Source: Rhizohabitans arisaemae (GTDB lineage Bacteria > Actinomycetota > Actinomycetes > Streptosporangiales > Streptosporangiaceae). From it: a stretch of DNA of 64,000 nucleotides. The stretch is from positions 1,178,001 through 1,242,000 of the forward strand of contig NZ_BLRH01000009.1 in assembly GCF_025996515.1 (NCBI RefSeq), given 5' to 3'. This document shows positions 1 to 8,774 of the stretch, piece by piece (the first letter of the stretch is position 1; each line of letters starts with the position of its first letter). Under the pieces are notes generated by a model. That model made no database searches. It was not told the DNA's origin and saw only the letters and a program-made list of their open reading frames with translations. The position numbers and the translations under genes are program-made.

Positions 1-676
1 TTTCCAGTAGCTCGGAGGCGAGCTGGCGGCCCCGCATGAGGTCACCGCGTTTGTAGTAGGCACCGAGCAGGGTGGAGCCGAGTTCCACGAGGTCGTCGGT
101 CCAGCCGTGCACGGACTCCTGCTGCAGCGCCCTCTCCCCGGCGTTGACGCTCTCCGAGAGGTCTCCCAGCTCCCGGTAGGTCCGGCACAAGGCGATCGCG
201 ATGGCGATGCGGGAGCTCGACTCCAGGCCGCGGGCCTCCCCCAGGTCCTGCAGCTCCACCAGCTGCCGTGCCGCGGCCTCAAGCTCGCCGCAGGCCTCCA
301 GGGCGAGTGCGTAGCCGAACTCCGCGCGATACTTCAGGCTGGGCACGGCGCTCAGGCTCTGATCGCGCAGCAGCTCCGCGTAGCGGTCGCGAGCCTCCGT
401 CACCTCGCCGTTCTCCAACGCGAGCGAAGCGTAGCCAACCTGGAGCTCCAGCTCGGAAAGCTGCTCGGTGGTAACCCCGTTGACCAGATAGGTGACGGAG
501 CAGTCGAGCTTCCTCGCCAATAACTCCAAAACCCCTGGTGTAGGCGTGCGCTTGCCACTCTCGATTAGCGACACATAACTGTCGGAAAGCTCGGGATGAG
601 CGAGTTGCGCCTGCGATAAGCCGCGCTGGCGGCGCATCATCCTTATTCTCTCACCGACAAGATCTTGATTGAGCAC
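1..676 (-). CDS. XRE-family regulator with TPR-like C-terminal region (3' end outside window)
   Basis: The frame opens with GTG at 676, preceded by a GGGAG ribosome site, and runs off the left edge. Residues about 5-62 form a Cro/CI-type helix-turn-helix (GLSQAQLAHPELSDSYVSLI, then ESGKRTPTP). The rest is an alpha-helical repeat region with TPR-like segments such as ENGEVTEARDRYAELL and GDLSESVNAGERALQQ. A HTH followed by a TPR array is the architecture of RRNPP peptide-receptor regulators, but many actinobacterial XRE/TPR proteins have no known ligand. It is divergent, 56 bp apart, from a short secreted peptide gene, so a receptor/pheromone pair is a reasonable inference, not a demonstrated one. 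The C-terminus is not visible. Confidence 0.85.
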   Translation of the reverse strand, partial: MLNQDLVGERIRMMRRQRGLSQAQLAHPELSDSYVSLIESGKRTPTPGVLELLARKLDCSVTYLVNGVTTEQLSELELQVGYASLALENGEVTEARDRYAELLRDQSLSAVPSLKYRAEFGYALALEACGELEAAARQLVELQDLGEARGLESSSRIAIAIALCRTYRELGDLSESVNAGERALQQESVHGWTDDLVELGSTLLGAYYKRGDLMRGRQLASELLE

Positions 677-732
677 CGCACTCCCTTGATGATTAACGAC
701 GACAGACAACTCAACAACAACGGGAGCTAGAA

Positions 733-867
733 ATGCGCCGCCGTCTCACGCTGTCCGCACTGACCTTCCTGGCCGCGGCCGGGCTGATTGTGCTGACCAA
801 TGCTACGACCGCGAATGCCGCAGCATCGCCCAAGGCCGCATCCACCATGGCCTACCTCTGCTGCTGA
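733..867 (+). CDS. 44-residue secreted peptide, candidate signalling peptide
   Basis: ATG at 733 follows a GGGAG site by six bases. The product has an RRR n-region, a hydrophobic core (about residues 8-22) and an ATTANAAA stretch that suits signal peptidase cleavage. This leaves a mature tail of roughly 15 residues ending in MAYLCC. No long frame competes with it on the plus strand. Its position, divergent and 56 bp from an XRE/TPR regulator, matches how RRNPP receptors sit beside their pro-peptide genes in Firmicutes. The adjacent C-terminal cysteines could form a disulfide or be trimmed further. I recognise no family. It could also be a leader or a chance frame, but the signal peptide and ribosome site argue for a real gene. 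Confidence 0.6.
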   Translation: MRRRLTLSALTFLAAAGLIVLTNATTANAAASPKAASTMAYLCC

Positions 868-1257
868 CGAATTTCCCGGCCCGTCGAAGTCCATTGACCA
901 CGGGCTGTTCGGGAACTTCACACCCCACCTCCTCTGACACCCCGCTCATCGCCTCGGTCGGTTGAAGGAACCCACGTCCCGCGGCCTGTGGCTCCCCCGA
1001 GCCGAGTCCGTCGAAAGCACCTTCGACCAAGAGCGAATCGATGACCGGAACGGCCTCGGAGTGGCGGAGCGGCAATTCTCACTCTCGCCACTCCCGGGTC
1101 GCCCTGCCAAACCTCCGATAACAGAAGTCTGCTCTCGTGATAACCCACAGACGTCTCGGTGCGCAACCCTGAAGGGCACTCATCTCCCGTCTGTTAGCAC
1201 ATGGTTACACAGATGACAGGATTGAGTACCGACCGCCCGTGGGGATACAGGGGAGTC
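868..1257. other. intergenic, no supported gene
   Basis: About 390 bases between the secreted peptide and the xanthine dehydrogenase subunit. The open frames here have no ribosome sites and no recognisable protein pattern. It must contain the promoter of the downstream gene, but no clear -35/-10 pair stands out. Confidence 0.5.
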
Positions 1258-3501
1258 ATGACGACCAGCAAGGCCACCACCTCGGCAAACACATTCGGAG
1301 GTATCGGCGGGAACCTGCCCCGGCCCGACGGAACCCTCAAGGTCCGAGGAGAGTTCGCCTACTCCTCAGACCTGTGGCTGGAGGACATGCTCTGGGGCGC
1401 GACCCTGCGCAGCCCGCACGTCCGCGCCCGCATCCTCGGCATCGACCTCACCGAGGCGATCGCGATGCCCGGCGTGCACGCCGTACTCACCCATGACGAC
1501 GTGCCGGGCGAGAAACACTACGGACTGGACCGCCGTGACCAGCCCGTGCTCGCCGTCGACCAGGTCCGCTACCAGGGCGAGGCCGTGGCGATCGTCGCGG
1601 CGGACCATCCGGAGACCGCGCGCCGCGCCGCCAAGGCGATCAAGGTCTCCTACGAGCCGCTCCCCCCGGTCGTCGACCCGGCCTGGGCCCTGGATCCCGC
1701 CTCGCCGCCCATCCACCCCGGCGGCAACGTCGTCCGGCGCCAGCCGGTGCGCACCGGCGTCTTCCTGGACGGCCCCGGCGCACCGCCCGCCGACGTGGTG
1801 GTCGTCGGCGAGTACGAGGTCGGCATGCAGGACCAGGCCTTCCTGGGCCCCGAGTCCGGGCTCGCCGTACCGGCCGAGGACGGCGGCGTGGACCTTTACA
1901 TCGCCACCCAATGGCTGCACGTGGACCGGGACCAGCTCGCGCCGTGCCTGGGCCTGCCCCCGGAGCTGGTACGGCTGACGCTGGCCGGGGTCGGCGGGGC
2001 CTTCGGCGCCCGCGAGGATCTGTCCATGCAGGTCCACGCCTGCATGCTCGCCCTGCGCACCGGCCGGCCCGTGAAGATCGTGTACGACCGGCAGGAGTCC
2101 TTCTTCGGCCACGTGCACCGCCACCCGGCCCGGATGCGCTACGAGCACGGGGCGGACGCCGACGGGCGGCTGGTCTACGTCAAAGCCGAGATCCTGCTTG
2201 ACGGCGGCGCCTACTGCTCCTCCTCGCTCGCCGTCGTCGGCAACGCGGCCTCCCTCGGCGCGGGCCCGTACGAGGTCCCGAACATCCACATCGACGCCTA
2301 CGGCGTCTACACCAACAACCCGCCCTGTGGGGCGATGCGTGGGTTCGGCGCGGTTCAGGCGTGTTTCGGGTACGAGTCGCAGATGGACCGGCTCGCCGCC
2401 GCCTGCGGCCTGTCCCCCGTCGAGATCCGGATCCGCAACGCCGTCTCGGAGGGGTCGCGCATCGCCACCGGGCAGCTCGTCGACACCCCGGCGCCGCTGG
2501 CGGAGATGCTCGCCGAGCTGGCCGCGATGCCGATGCCGGACCTTCCTGCGGAGCGACCCGGCCCCGACCTGCGCGATCTGCCGGGGGGCGTCTCGCAGAC
2601 CACCCGCGGGGAGGGGGTGCGGCACGGCGTCGGGTACGCCGTCGGCCTCAAGAACATCTGCTACTCCGAAGGCTTCGACGACTACTCCACCGCCAGGGTC
2701 CGGGTCGAGCTCCTCGGCGGGAAGCCGCACGTCCTCGTGCACACGGCCGCCGCCGAAGTCGGGCAGGGCCTGGTCACCGTCCTCGCCCAGATCGCCAGGA
2801 CGGAGCTCGGCGTCGCGAACGTGACCGTCGCCCCCGCCGACACCCGGGTCGGCTCGGCCGGTTCCTCCTCCGCCTCCCGGCAGTCCTACATGACCGGCGG
2901 CGCGGTCAGAGCGGCCTGCGCGGCCGTACGCGACCGGCTCGCGGCACACGGCCCGGCGGAGTCCCTCACCGAGATCCTGGCGCTGACCGGCCCGATCGAG
3001 GAGACCCGGGAGTACCGGCACCGCCCCACCTTCCCCATGGACCCGTTCACGGGGCAGGGCGACTCGCACACCCAGCTCGCCCTCTGCGTGCACCGCGCCG
3101 TCGTCGCCGTCGACGTCGAACTCGGCCTGGTCAAGACCGTCGAGCTCGCCGCCGTCCAGGACGTGGGGAGGATCCTCAACCCGATCGCGCTGGAGGGCCA
3201 GATCCACGGCGCCTCGGCCCAGGGGCTCGGTCTCGCGCTCATGGAGGAGATCCAGATGGAGGGCGGGAGGGTGCTCAACCCCTCGTTCACCGACTACCTC
3301 ATCCCCACGATCCTGGACATGCCGCCGATGCGCCTGTCGATCCTGGAGCACCCCGACCCGCACGCGCCGTACGGGCTCCGCGGGGCCGGCGAGCCGGCCA
3401 CCCTCTCCTCCACCCCGGCGATCGTCGCCGCCGTACGGAACGCCACCGGACTGGAGCTGCCCCGGGTTCCCATCCGCCCCGAACACATCGCCTTGACCTG
3501 A
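1258..3501 (+). CDS. pucD: xanthine dehydrogenase-type molybdopterin-binding subunit
   Basis: The 747-residue product matches the length and pattern of PucD-type large subunits of molybdenum hydroxylases, which oxidise hypoxanthine/xanthine-like substrates in the cytoplasm. Residues about 15-120 form the a/b-hammerhead domain. Cofactor-domain signatures include GGAFGAREDLS, CGAMRGFGAVQ, AEVGQG and the C-terminal RGAGEPATLSSTPA, whose Glu is the expected base. ATG 1258 follows GGGGAG closely; an in-frame ATG at 1201 has no ribosome site. Oddly, no FAD-binding or [2Fe-2S] subunit gene lies beside it, so it must borrow them from elsewhere or serve another electron route. An XdhC gene lies at 29.3 kb. 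The exact substrate is not readable from sequence. Confidence 0.9.
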   Translation: MTTSKATTSANTFGGIGGNLPRPDGTLKVRGEFAYSSDLWLEDMLWGATLRSPHVRARILGIDLTEAIAMPGVHAVLTHDDVPGEKHYGLDRRDQPVLAVDQVRYQGEAVAIVAADHPETARRAAKAIKVSYEPLPPVVDPAWALDPASPPIHPGGNVVRRQPVRTGVFLDGPGAPPADVVVVGEYEVGMQDQAFLGPESGLAVPAEDGGVDLYIATQWLHVDRDQLAPCLGLPPELVRLTLAGVGGAFGAREDLSMQVHACMLALRTGRPVKIVYDRQESFFGHVHRHPARMRYEHGADADGRLVYVKAEILLDGGAYCSSSLAVVGNAASLGAGPYEVPNIHIDAYGVYTNNPPCGAMRGFGAVQACFGYESQMDRLAAACGLSPVEIRIRNAVSEGSRIATGQLVDTPAPLAEMLAELAAMPMPDLPAERPGPDLRDLPGGVSQTTRGEGVRHGVGYAVGLKNICYSEGFDDYSTARVRVELLGGKPHVLVHTAAAEVGQGLVTVLAQIARTELGVANVTVAPADTRVGSAGSSSASRQSYMTGGAVRAACAAVRDRLAAHGPAESLTEILALTGPIEETREYRHRPTFPMDPFTGQGDSHTQLALCVHRAVVAVDVELGLVKTVELAAVQDVGRILNPIALEGQIHGASAQGLGLALMEEIQMEGGRVLNPSFTDYLIPTILDMPPMRLSILEHPDPHAPYGLRGAGEPATLSSTPAIVAAVRNATGLELPRVPIRPEHIALT

Positions 3502-3558
3502 CCGGCGTTCTCCCCCGGGTCCGGGACAACCGCCGGAGCGGGCGTCCCGGTCCGCGCG

Positions 3559-4497
3559 TCAGGGAGGGCAGATCCCGGTGGCGGGAGACGGGGTGCACGA
3601 CGGGGTGGGGGTCGCGAAACGCCCGGAGACACCCTGGGTGCCCGCGCCGTTCGGCCCGCTCGGGGTACCCCCGACACCCGAGGGCGTGATCCCGCCGGGA
3701 ACGCCGCCTTGCCCTGGAACCCCGTTCGGTAAACCCGTGGGCGGGGGTGTGGTGAAGCCCGGTACCGGCGGGGTGGGGGCGAACGTCTGCGGGTAGCCGG
3801 TCTGGGGGACGCCCGGCTCCGGAATCTGCCCGGTGCCCGGCGTCTGGCCGACGAGCTTGGCCACCAGGGCGTCGGCCTCGGCCTTGGTGTATCCGCCCCC
3901 GATGCGGAAGCTGGTGCCGGTGATCTTCTCCGCGATCGTCGGGGCGGCCACGACCCGGTCCGCCACGATGATCGCGAGCTTCTTCTCGTTCGGGGTGACG
4001 CTGGTCAGCCGGGCGATCTGGTCGCGGTTGGCGGGCGCCAGCGTGATCCGCACACTGTACTTGTCGTCACCCTCCTTCAGCGCCTCGATCTTCTGTACCT
4101 GGGTCAGCGGCATCCCGGGGTCGGCGGTCTGGTAGCAGGTCCGGCCCAGATCGTCGGGGTAGGCGCCGACACCCGAGCAGGGCGCGGGGTACGACGCCGT
4201 CACCGGCAGGACGTTGATGGGGGTGGTCAGGCGGGTGAGCGGCCTGCTGCCGACGATCGGCTCCCCCGGGGCCACCGCCATCCGGTAGGCGACGAAGCCG
4301 ATGAAGGCCGCGAGCAGCACGGCCAGAACCAGGGCGACGCCGAGCACGACGGTGACCAGCCCGCCCACCGCCTTGGGCGCGGCCGCCTCCCCCTGGGAGG
4401 GCGCCGCGGTCCCGTCCGGCGCCGGGCCCGGGGTCCCGGGGACGTTCCGGCCGCCGGGTGGAGGTCCTTCAACGCCCCCCGGTGTGTTCGCGTGCAA
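3559..4497 (-). CDS. membrane-anchored SecD head-domain-like protein
   Basis: A TTG start at 4497 is supported by GGGAGG five bases upstream. The 312-residue protein has a Gly/Pro-rich cytoplasmic tail, one transmembrane helix (about residues 44-71), a periplasm-facing domain and a Pro/Gly/Thr-rich C-terminal third. The middle domain (about residues 120-215) resembles the SecDF P1 head: LAIIVADRVVAAPTI followed by IGGGYTKAEADALVAKLVG parallels the SecD segment that ends in a GGFT-like motif. None of the other SecD membrane helices is present, so this is not the translocase itself. It is more likely an accessory lipid- or protein-export factor or a stand-alone head domain of unknown function. 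Tail and linker are unusually low in complexity. Confidence 0.75.
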   Translation of the reverse strand: MHANTPGGVEGPPPGGRNVPGTPGPAPDGTAAPSQGEAAAPKAVGGLVTVVLGVALVLAVLLAAFIGFVAYRMAVAPGEPIVGSRPLTRLTTPINVLPVTASYPAPCSGVGAYPDDLGRTCYQTADPGMPLTQVQKIEALKEGDDKYSVRITLAPANRDQIARLTSVTPNEKKLAIIVADRVVAAPTIAEKITGTSFRIGGGYTKAEADALVAKLVGQTPGTGQIPEPGVPQTGYPQTFAPTPPVPGFTTPPPTGLPNGVPGQGGVPGGITPSGVGGTPSGPNGAGTQGVSGRFATPTPSCTPSPATGICPP

Positions 4498-4657
4498 TCG
4501 TCCCTCCCGAATGATCAGTGAGCTTACCGATGCCAGTCAAAGAGCAGTAATTCATTGACATTCTGTTACCAATGAGAGTCGACTCATTCCATTTTGGGGG
4601 TGGCCCGGATAGGCGCCGACAACAGACAGTGAGGAAAAGAGGGTTCGAGGAGGAACC

Positions 4658-5773
4658 GTGAAAATCGGAGTACCTCGCGAGGTCAAGAACCACGAATATC
4701 GCGTGGCCATCACCCCGGCCGGCGCGCACGAACTCGTCACACACGGACACGAGGTGATAGTCGAAGAAGGAGCCGGCCTGGGCTCGTCCATTCCGGATGA
4801 GTTCTTCACCGGTGCCGGTGCCCGCATCGCACGCTCAGCCGACGAGGTCTGGGCGGAGGGCGAACTCATTCTCAAGGTGAAGGAGCCGATCAACGAGGAG
4901 TATCACCGGATGCGTGCGGGCCAGGTGCTGTTCACCTATCTCCACCTGGCGGCCTCCGCGCAGTGTACCCACGCCATGCTCGACTCGGGGATCACCGGAA
5001 TCGCCTACGAGACCGTACAGACCGACCTCGGCGCGCTTCCCCTGCTCGCCCCCATGTCGGAGGTGGCGGGGCGCCTGGCACCCCAGGTAGGGGCGTACCA
5101 CCTGATGCGGTCCGGCGGCGGGCGCGGCGTCCTCATGGGCGGCGTGTCCGGCGTCTACGCGGCCAAGGTCGTCGTGATCGGAGCGGGCGTCTCCGGTCTG
5201 AACGCCGCGGTCATCGCCCTCGGCATGCAGGCGGAGGTGCTCCTGCTCGACATGAACGTCGACAAGCTCCGCCAGGCCGACCTCGTCTATCAGGGGCATT
5301 GCCAGACCGTCACCTCCAACGCCTACGAGATCGAGCGTGCGGTGATCGACGCCGACCTCGTGATCGGTGCGGTCCTCGTCCCCGGCGCCAAGGCGCCGAA
5401 ACTGATCACCAACGACCTGGTCTCCCGGATGAAGCCGGGCTCGGTACTGGTGGACATCTCCATCGACCAGGGCGGGTGCTTCGAGGACTCCCATCCGACG
5501 ACTCACGCCAATCCGACCTACCGGGTACACGATTCGGTGTTCTACTGCGTGGCGAACATGCCCGGAGCGGTACCGCACACCTCCACCTACGCCCTGACGA
5601 ACGTGACGCTGCCCTACGCCCTGTCCATCGCGGACAAAGGGTGGGTGCGGGCCCTGCGCGAGGACGCGCCGCTCGCCCGTGGCCTCAACGTCCACGCGGG
5701 GCGGGTGACCAACGCGGCCGTCGCCGAAGCGCAGCGGGTGGCCGCGGTCTCCTTGGCGGAGATCCTCGGTTAG
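4658..5773 (+). CDS. ald: alanine dehydrogenase
   Basis: This NAD-dependent enzyme interconverts L-alanine and pyruvate plus ammonia in the cytoplasm. The 371-residue length is exactly that of the family. The start MKIGVPREVKNHEYRVAITP is diagnostic. The expected active-site Lys lies in LILKVKEP (about 74) and His in YLHLAAS (about 96). A Rossmann motif VVIGAGVSGLNAA follows near residue 170. GTG 4658 has a GAGGA site. The gene is divergent from the SecD-like gene; the 160-bp gap contains TTGACA at 4555-4560, a possible -35, though no good -10 follows. A perfect hairpin ends it. Confidence 0.97.
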   Translation: MKIGVPREVKNHEYRVAITPAGAHELVTHGHEVIVEEGAGLGSSIPDEFFTGAGARIARSADEVWAEGELILKVKEPINEEYHRMRAGQVLFTYLHLAASAQCTHAMLDSGITGIAYETVQTDLGALPLLAPMSEVAGRLAPQVGAYHLMRSGGGRGVLMGGVSGVYAAKVVVIGAGVSGLNAAVIALGMQAEVLLLDMNVDKLRQADLVYQGHCQTVTSNAYEIERAVIDADLVIGAVLVPGAKAPKLITNDLVSRMKPGSVLVDISIDQGGCFEDSHPTTHANPTYRVHDSVFYCVANMPGAVPHTSTYALTNVTLPYALSIADKGWVRALREDAPLARGLNVHAGRVTNAAVAEAQRVAAVSLAEILG

Positions 5774-5784
5774 CCCCCATGGCG

Positions 5785-5811
5785 GAACCGGCCCGCCGGG
5801 CGGGCCGGTTC
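5785..5811. terminator. bidirectional hairpin terminator
   Basis: GAACCGGCCCGCC and GGCGGGCCGGTTC form a perfect 13-bp stem around one base, lying between the convergent ald and DUF3105 genes. Confidence 0.85.
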
Positions 5812-5825
5812 AGGGCGCCGGGCGA

Positions 5826-6449
5826 TCAAACCGGCGGGAGCGGGGTTCCCACACCCTGGGAGCACGCGGCACCGGGCTCAGGGGTCTCGGGGCCGTTCTT
5901 GAACTCCTTGATGAAGGCGCGGATCCGCGGGTCGTCGGCCTTCTCGATCTTGAGCTGCTTGTTCCAGGAGCTCAGGACGATCGGCGACGGCAGGCCCTGG
6001 AACGGGCTGAGCAGGATGTAGGTCTGGGTGCCGACCACCGACCGCAACGCGTCGACCTGGTCCTTGGCGAGGTCGGGGCGGTAGGTGATCCAGACCGCGC
6101 CGTGCTCCAGGGAGTGGACGGCGCTCTCGCTGCTGATCGGCTGATCGTAGATGCCGCAGTTCTGCCACTTCGGCGGAGGCGCGTGGTCGCCGCCGACCGG
6201 AGGCGTCTCCGGGTACTTGATCGCCTCTTCCTTGTGCACGCCGCCCTTGTACTTGAAGGTCTGGACCGCGCCGAGATCACTCCCCTGCCGCTGCTGGACA
6301 AGGTAGACACCGACCAAGCCGACCAGGATGACGATCACCAGGCCGCCTATTCCCCAGCTCAGCAGGGCGACCCGCCGTTCCCTGCGCTTGTCATCGGCGC
6401 GCATGCGAGCGATGTGCTCACGCCTGTCCTGCGCTTTGCTCTTGGACAT
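5826..6449 (-). CDS. DUF3105 membrane-anchored protein
   Basis: ATG 6449 follows a GGAGG site; a longer frame upstream is not needed. The 207-residue protein has a charged N-terminal tail (MSKSKAQDRREHIARMRADD), one membrane helix (about residues 29-50) and a DUF3105 domain outside. Recognisable segments are PPVGGDHAPPPKWQNCGIYD, SLEHGAVWITYRPDL and ILLSPFQGLPSPIVLSSW. The conserved His and Cys residues suggest metal or redox chemistry, but the biochemical role is unknown. It is divergent from a DUF305 gene, a pairing common in actinobacteria, so the two probably act together at the cell surface. Confidence 0.9.
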   Translation of the reverse strand: MSKSKAQDRREHIARMRADDKRRERRVALLSWGIGGLVIVILVGLVGVYLVQQRQGSDLGAVQTFKYKGGVHKEEAIKYPETPPVGGDHAPPPKWQNCGIYDQPISSESAVHSLEHGAVWITYRPDLAKDQVDALRSVVGTQTYILLSPFQGLPSPIVLSSWNKQLKIEKADDPRIRAFIKEFKNGPETPEPGAACSQGVGTPLPPV

Positions 6450-6604
6450 CCCGCCTCCGCCGCGGCCCGGGCCATCGGTACCAGTCTGATTGGTTTTGAG
6501 CAGTGTAATGGCAATGTCGTATGAACGGAGTAAAGGTGGTTTCTCCAGCCCCACGCACGACTCCTGTTTTCCGGCCCGGGGCCCGCGGCGGATACCCTGA
6601 CGGG

Positions 6605-7294
6605 GTGAACGTCCCCCTCGAAGAGCGAGCGGCCGACGCCGAAGCCCCGGCGGGGCCCGGCGGCACGGACCCGGCTCCCCCCGCATCGGCGCACCGGCGA
6701 CGGCGGACGGCCGTCCTGGCCGCGATCGCCGTCCTGGCCCTCGCCGCCGCGGCGGCGTTCCTGCTCACCCGGCCGTCCACGCCCGCGGACTCCTCCCCGG
6801 AGGCGGGGTTCGCCAGGGACATGGGCACCCATCACGACCAAGCGGTCGACATGGCCTTCACGATCCGGGACCGGAGCCAGGACGAGGTCATCCGCGGACT
6901 CGCCACCGACATCATCGTCACCCAGACCGCCCAGCGGGGCATGTTCCAGGGGTGGCTTCAGGTATGGGGTCTCACCCCCACCGGTGACTCCCCGGCGATG
7001 GCGTGGATGAGCGGCCACGGCGGCCACGGCGACACCCCGGGGGTGATGCCCGGGATGGCGACGGTCCAGCAGCTCAACGAGCTCCGGGCGAAGACCGGCA
7101 AGGACGCCGAGATCCTCTTCCTGCAATTGATGATCAAGCATCATCGGGGCGGCGTCGACATGGCCAAGGGCCTGCTGCAGCGTTCGAGCGACCCCGTGGT
7201 CCGCCGGATCTCCGAGCGCATCGTGGACGGCCAGCTCGGCGAGATCGATCTCATGAACCGGCTGCTGGCGGATCGGGGCGTGGCGGCGGCCTAG
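6605..7294 (+). CDS. DUF305 family membrane-anchored protein
   Basis: I place the start at GTG 6605 (229 aa); the upstream ATG at 6521 reads through non-conserved sequence. After a Pro/Ala-rich tail and one membrane helix (about residues 34-57) lies a four-helix DUF305 domain with MGTHHDQAVDMA and LMIKHHRGGVDMAKGLL. The paired His residues and Met-rich loop (HGGHGDTPGVMPGM) suggest copper or other metal binding, which is an inference. It sits divergent from DUF3105 with a 155-bp shared promoter region. No function has been proven for the pair. Confidence 0.9.
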   Translation: MNVPLEERAADAEAPAGPGGTDPAPPASAHRRRRTAVLAAIAVLALAAAAAFLLTRPSTPADSSPEAGFARDMGTHHDQAVDMAFTIRDRSQDEVIRGLATDIIVTQTAQRGMFQGWLQVWGLTPTGDSPAMAWMSGHGGHGDTPGVMPGMATVQQLNELRAKTGKDAEILFLQLMIKHHRGGVDMAKGLLQRSSDPVVRRISERIVDGQLGEIDLMNRLLADRGVAAA

Positions 7295-7358
7295 TCCGCC
7301 GATCTTCCCTCGGCGTGCCGCACCCCGTTTCACCGTCCGGAACCGGCAGCATTGGGGC

Positions 7359-7658
7359 ATGAACGAAGAACCGGAGAGCCGCTTGGAGGTGAGTATCACC
7401 ACCGAGGTGGAAGCGGGGTTCTACGCGAACTTCGCCTCCGTCTGGCACACCCAGGATGGTTTCGTCCTCGACTTCGCGGTGATCACCCGTCCGCCGCAGC
7501 TGGAGCAGGACAGCGAGTCGGGCACGCCCTACATCAGCGTGCCCACCCGGATCGTCAGCCGGATCCGCATCCCGCCCGGCCAGGTCTTCGAACTCATGAA
7601 GGCCCTGGAGCAGCAGCTCTCCGCCTACGAGAAGGAGACCGGCTCCCCCACCGCCTAG
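7359..7658 (+). CDS. DUF3467 family small protein
   Basis: A 99-residue soluble protein matching DUF3467: VEAGFYANFASVWHTQDGFV, LDFAVI, then IVSRIRIPPGQVFELMKALE. Members are widespread in bacteria as small single-domain proteins of unknown function. No signal peptide or membrane segment is seen. The gene lies 64 bp after the DUF305 gene, and its 3' end overlaps the convergent aldolase gene by four bases. Start ATG 7359 fits the domain boundary, although the upstream ribosome site is weak. Confidence 0.85.
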   Translation: MNEEPESRLEVSITTEVEAGFYANFASVWHTQDGFVLDFAVITRPPQLEQDSESGTPYISVPTRIVSRIRIPPGQVFELMKALEQQLSAYEKETGSPTA

Positions 7659-8710
7659 CGGCCGGAGCCGCCCGTCTCGGCGACGATCGCCGCCGCGAAG
7701 GCGTCGACGTCCTCGGCGGTGGTGTCGAACGAGGTCATCCAGCGGACTTCCCCGGTTCCCTCGTTCCAGGTGTAGAAGCGGAAGTCCTTCTGCAACCGCT
7801 CGGCGACCTCCCTCGGCAGGATCGCGAAAACCGCATTGGCCTGCACCGGCCGGGAGATCCGCACCGAACCCCCTACGGCGTCCGCGAGCCGCCGCGCCAT
7901 CGCGTTGGCGTGCGAGGCGTTGCGCAGCCACAGGTCTCCGGAGAGCAACGCCTCGAACTGAACGGCGGTGAAGCGCATCTTCGAGGCGAGCTGCATCGCC
8001 GCCTTCCGCAGGTACATCACGCCGCGGACCGCCGCCGGATTCAGCACCACGACCGCCTCACCGAAGATGAGGCCGTTCTTGGTGCCGCCGTAGGAAAGCA
8101 CGTCGACGCCCTCGGTGAGCGCGCCGAGCGGCACCCCGAGCGTGGCGGCCGCGTTGGCGAGCCGGGAGCCGTCCATGTGCAGGGACATGCCGTGGGCGCG
8201 GGTGCAGGCGACGATCGCCCGGATCTCCTCCGGCGTGTACAGGGTGCCGAGCTCGGTCGACTGGGTGATCGACACCACCCGGGGCTGCGCCCGGTGCTGG
8301 TCGCCCCAGCCCCACGCCTGCGTCTCGATCAGCTCGGGGGTGAGCTTGCCGTCCGGGGTGGGGACGGTGAGCAGTTTGAGCCCGGCCACCTTCTCCGGGG
8401 CGCCGCACTCGTCCACATGGATGTGCGCGGTCTCCGCGCAGATCACCGACTCCCAGCGCTCGGTCATCGCCTGCAGGCCGACCACGTTCGCCCCCGTGCC
8501 GTTGAAGACCGGGTACGGCTCGGCCTGCGGCCCGAAGTGCCTGCCGAACACCTCGCGCAGGTGCTCGGTGTAGACGTCGTCGCCGTAGGCGGGCTGGTGT
8601 CCCCCGTTCGCCAGCGCGATCGCCTCCAGGATCTCCGGATGGACGCCCGCGTAGTTGTCGCTGGCGAACCCCCGAACCGAGGGATCGTGCCGCTGCACCG
8701 CGTCAGTCAC
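7655..8710 (-). CDS. low-specificity L-threonine aldolase family protein
   Basis: A 351-residue fold-type I PLP enzyme of the beta-eliminating lyase/threonine aldolase family, which cleaves beta-hydroxy amino acids such as threonine to glycine and an aldehyde. Family landmarks are FASDNYAGVHPEILEA near the N-terminus, MDGSRLANAAATLGV and VLSYGGTKNGLIFGEAVV, the last holding the PLP lysine. The start is GTG 8710 with GGGGA upstream. It is the last gene of a minus-strand run with an SDR and a large unknown protein, which suggests a shared pathway on a hydroxy- or amino-acid-like compound. Substrate stereochemistry cannot be read from sequence. Confidence 0.9.
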   Translation of the reverse strand: MTDAVQRHDPSVRGFASDNYAGVHPEILEAIALANGGHQPAYGDDVYTEHLREVFGRHFGPQAEPYPVFNGTGANVVGLQAMTERWESVICAETAHIHVDECGAPEKVAGLKLLTVPTPDGKLTPELIETQAWGWGDQHRAQPRVVSITQSTELGTLYTPEEIRAIVACTRAHGMSLHMDGSRLANAAATLGVPLGALTEGVDVLSYGGTKNGLIFGEAVVVLNPAAVRGVMYLRKAAMQLASKMRFTAVQFEALLSGDLWLRNASHANAMARRLADAVGGSVRISRPVQANAVFAILPREVAERLQKDFRFYTWNEGTGEVRWMTSFDTTAEDVDAFAAAIVAETGGSGR

Positions 8711-8774
8711 TAGGTTGTCCCCACTTCATGGTTGTGCGTTGTGCCGACCGGGAGAACAGCCCGGCCCGATCGTT

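Noticed and set aside
1366-3486. 706-codon open frame opposite the xanthine dehydrogenase subunit
   Set aside because: Antisense shadow; composition-driven, with no recognisable domain and no ribosome site.
3502-3558. Weak inverted repeat (CCGGGAC/GTCCCGG) after the xanthine dehydrogenase subunit as terminator
   Set aside because: Only 7 bp with a 15-base loop, and it partly lies near the end of the convergent gene; too weak to list.
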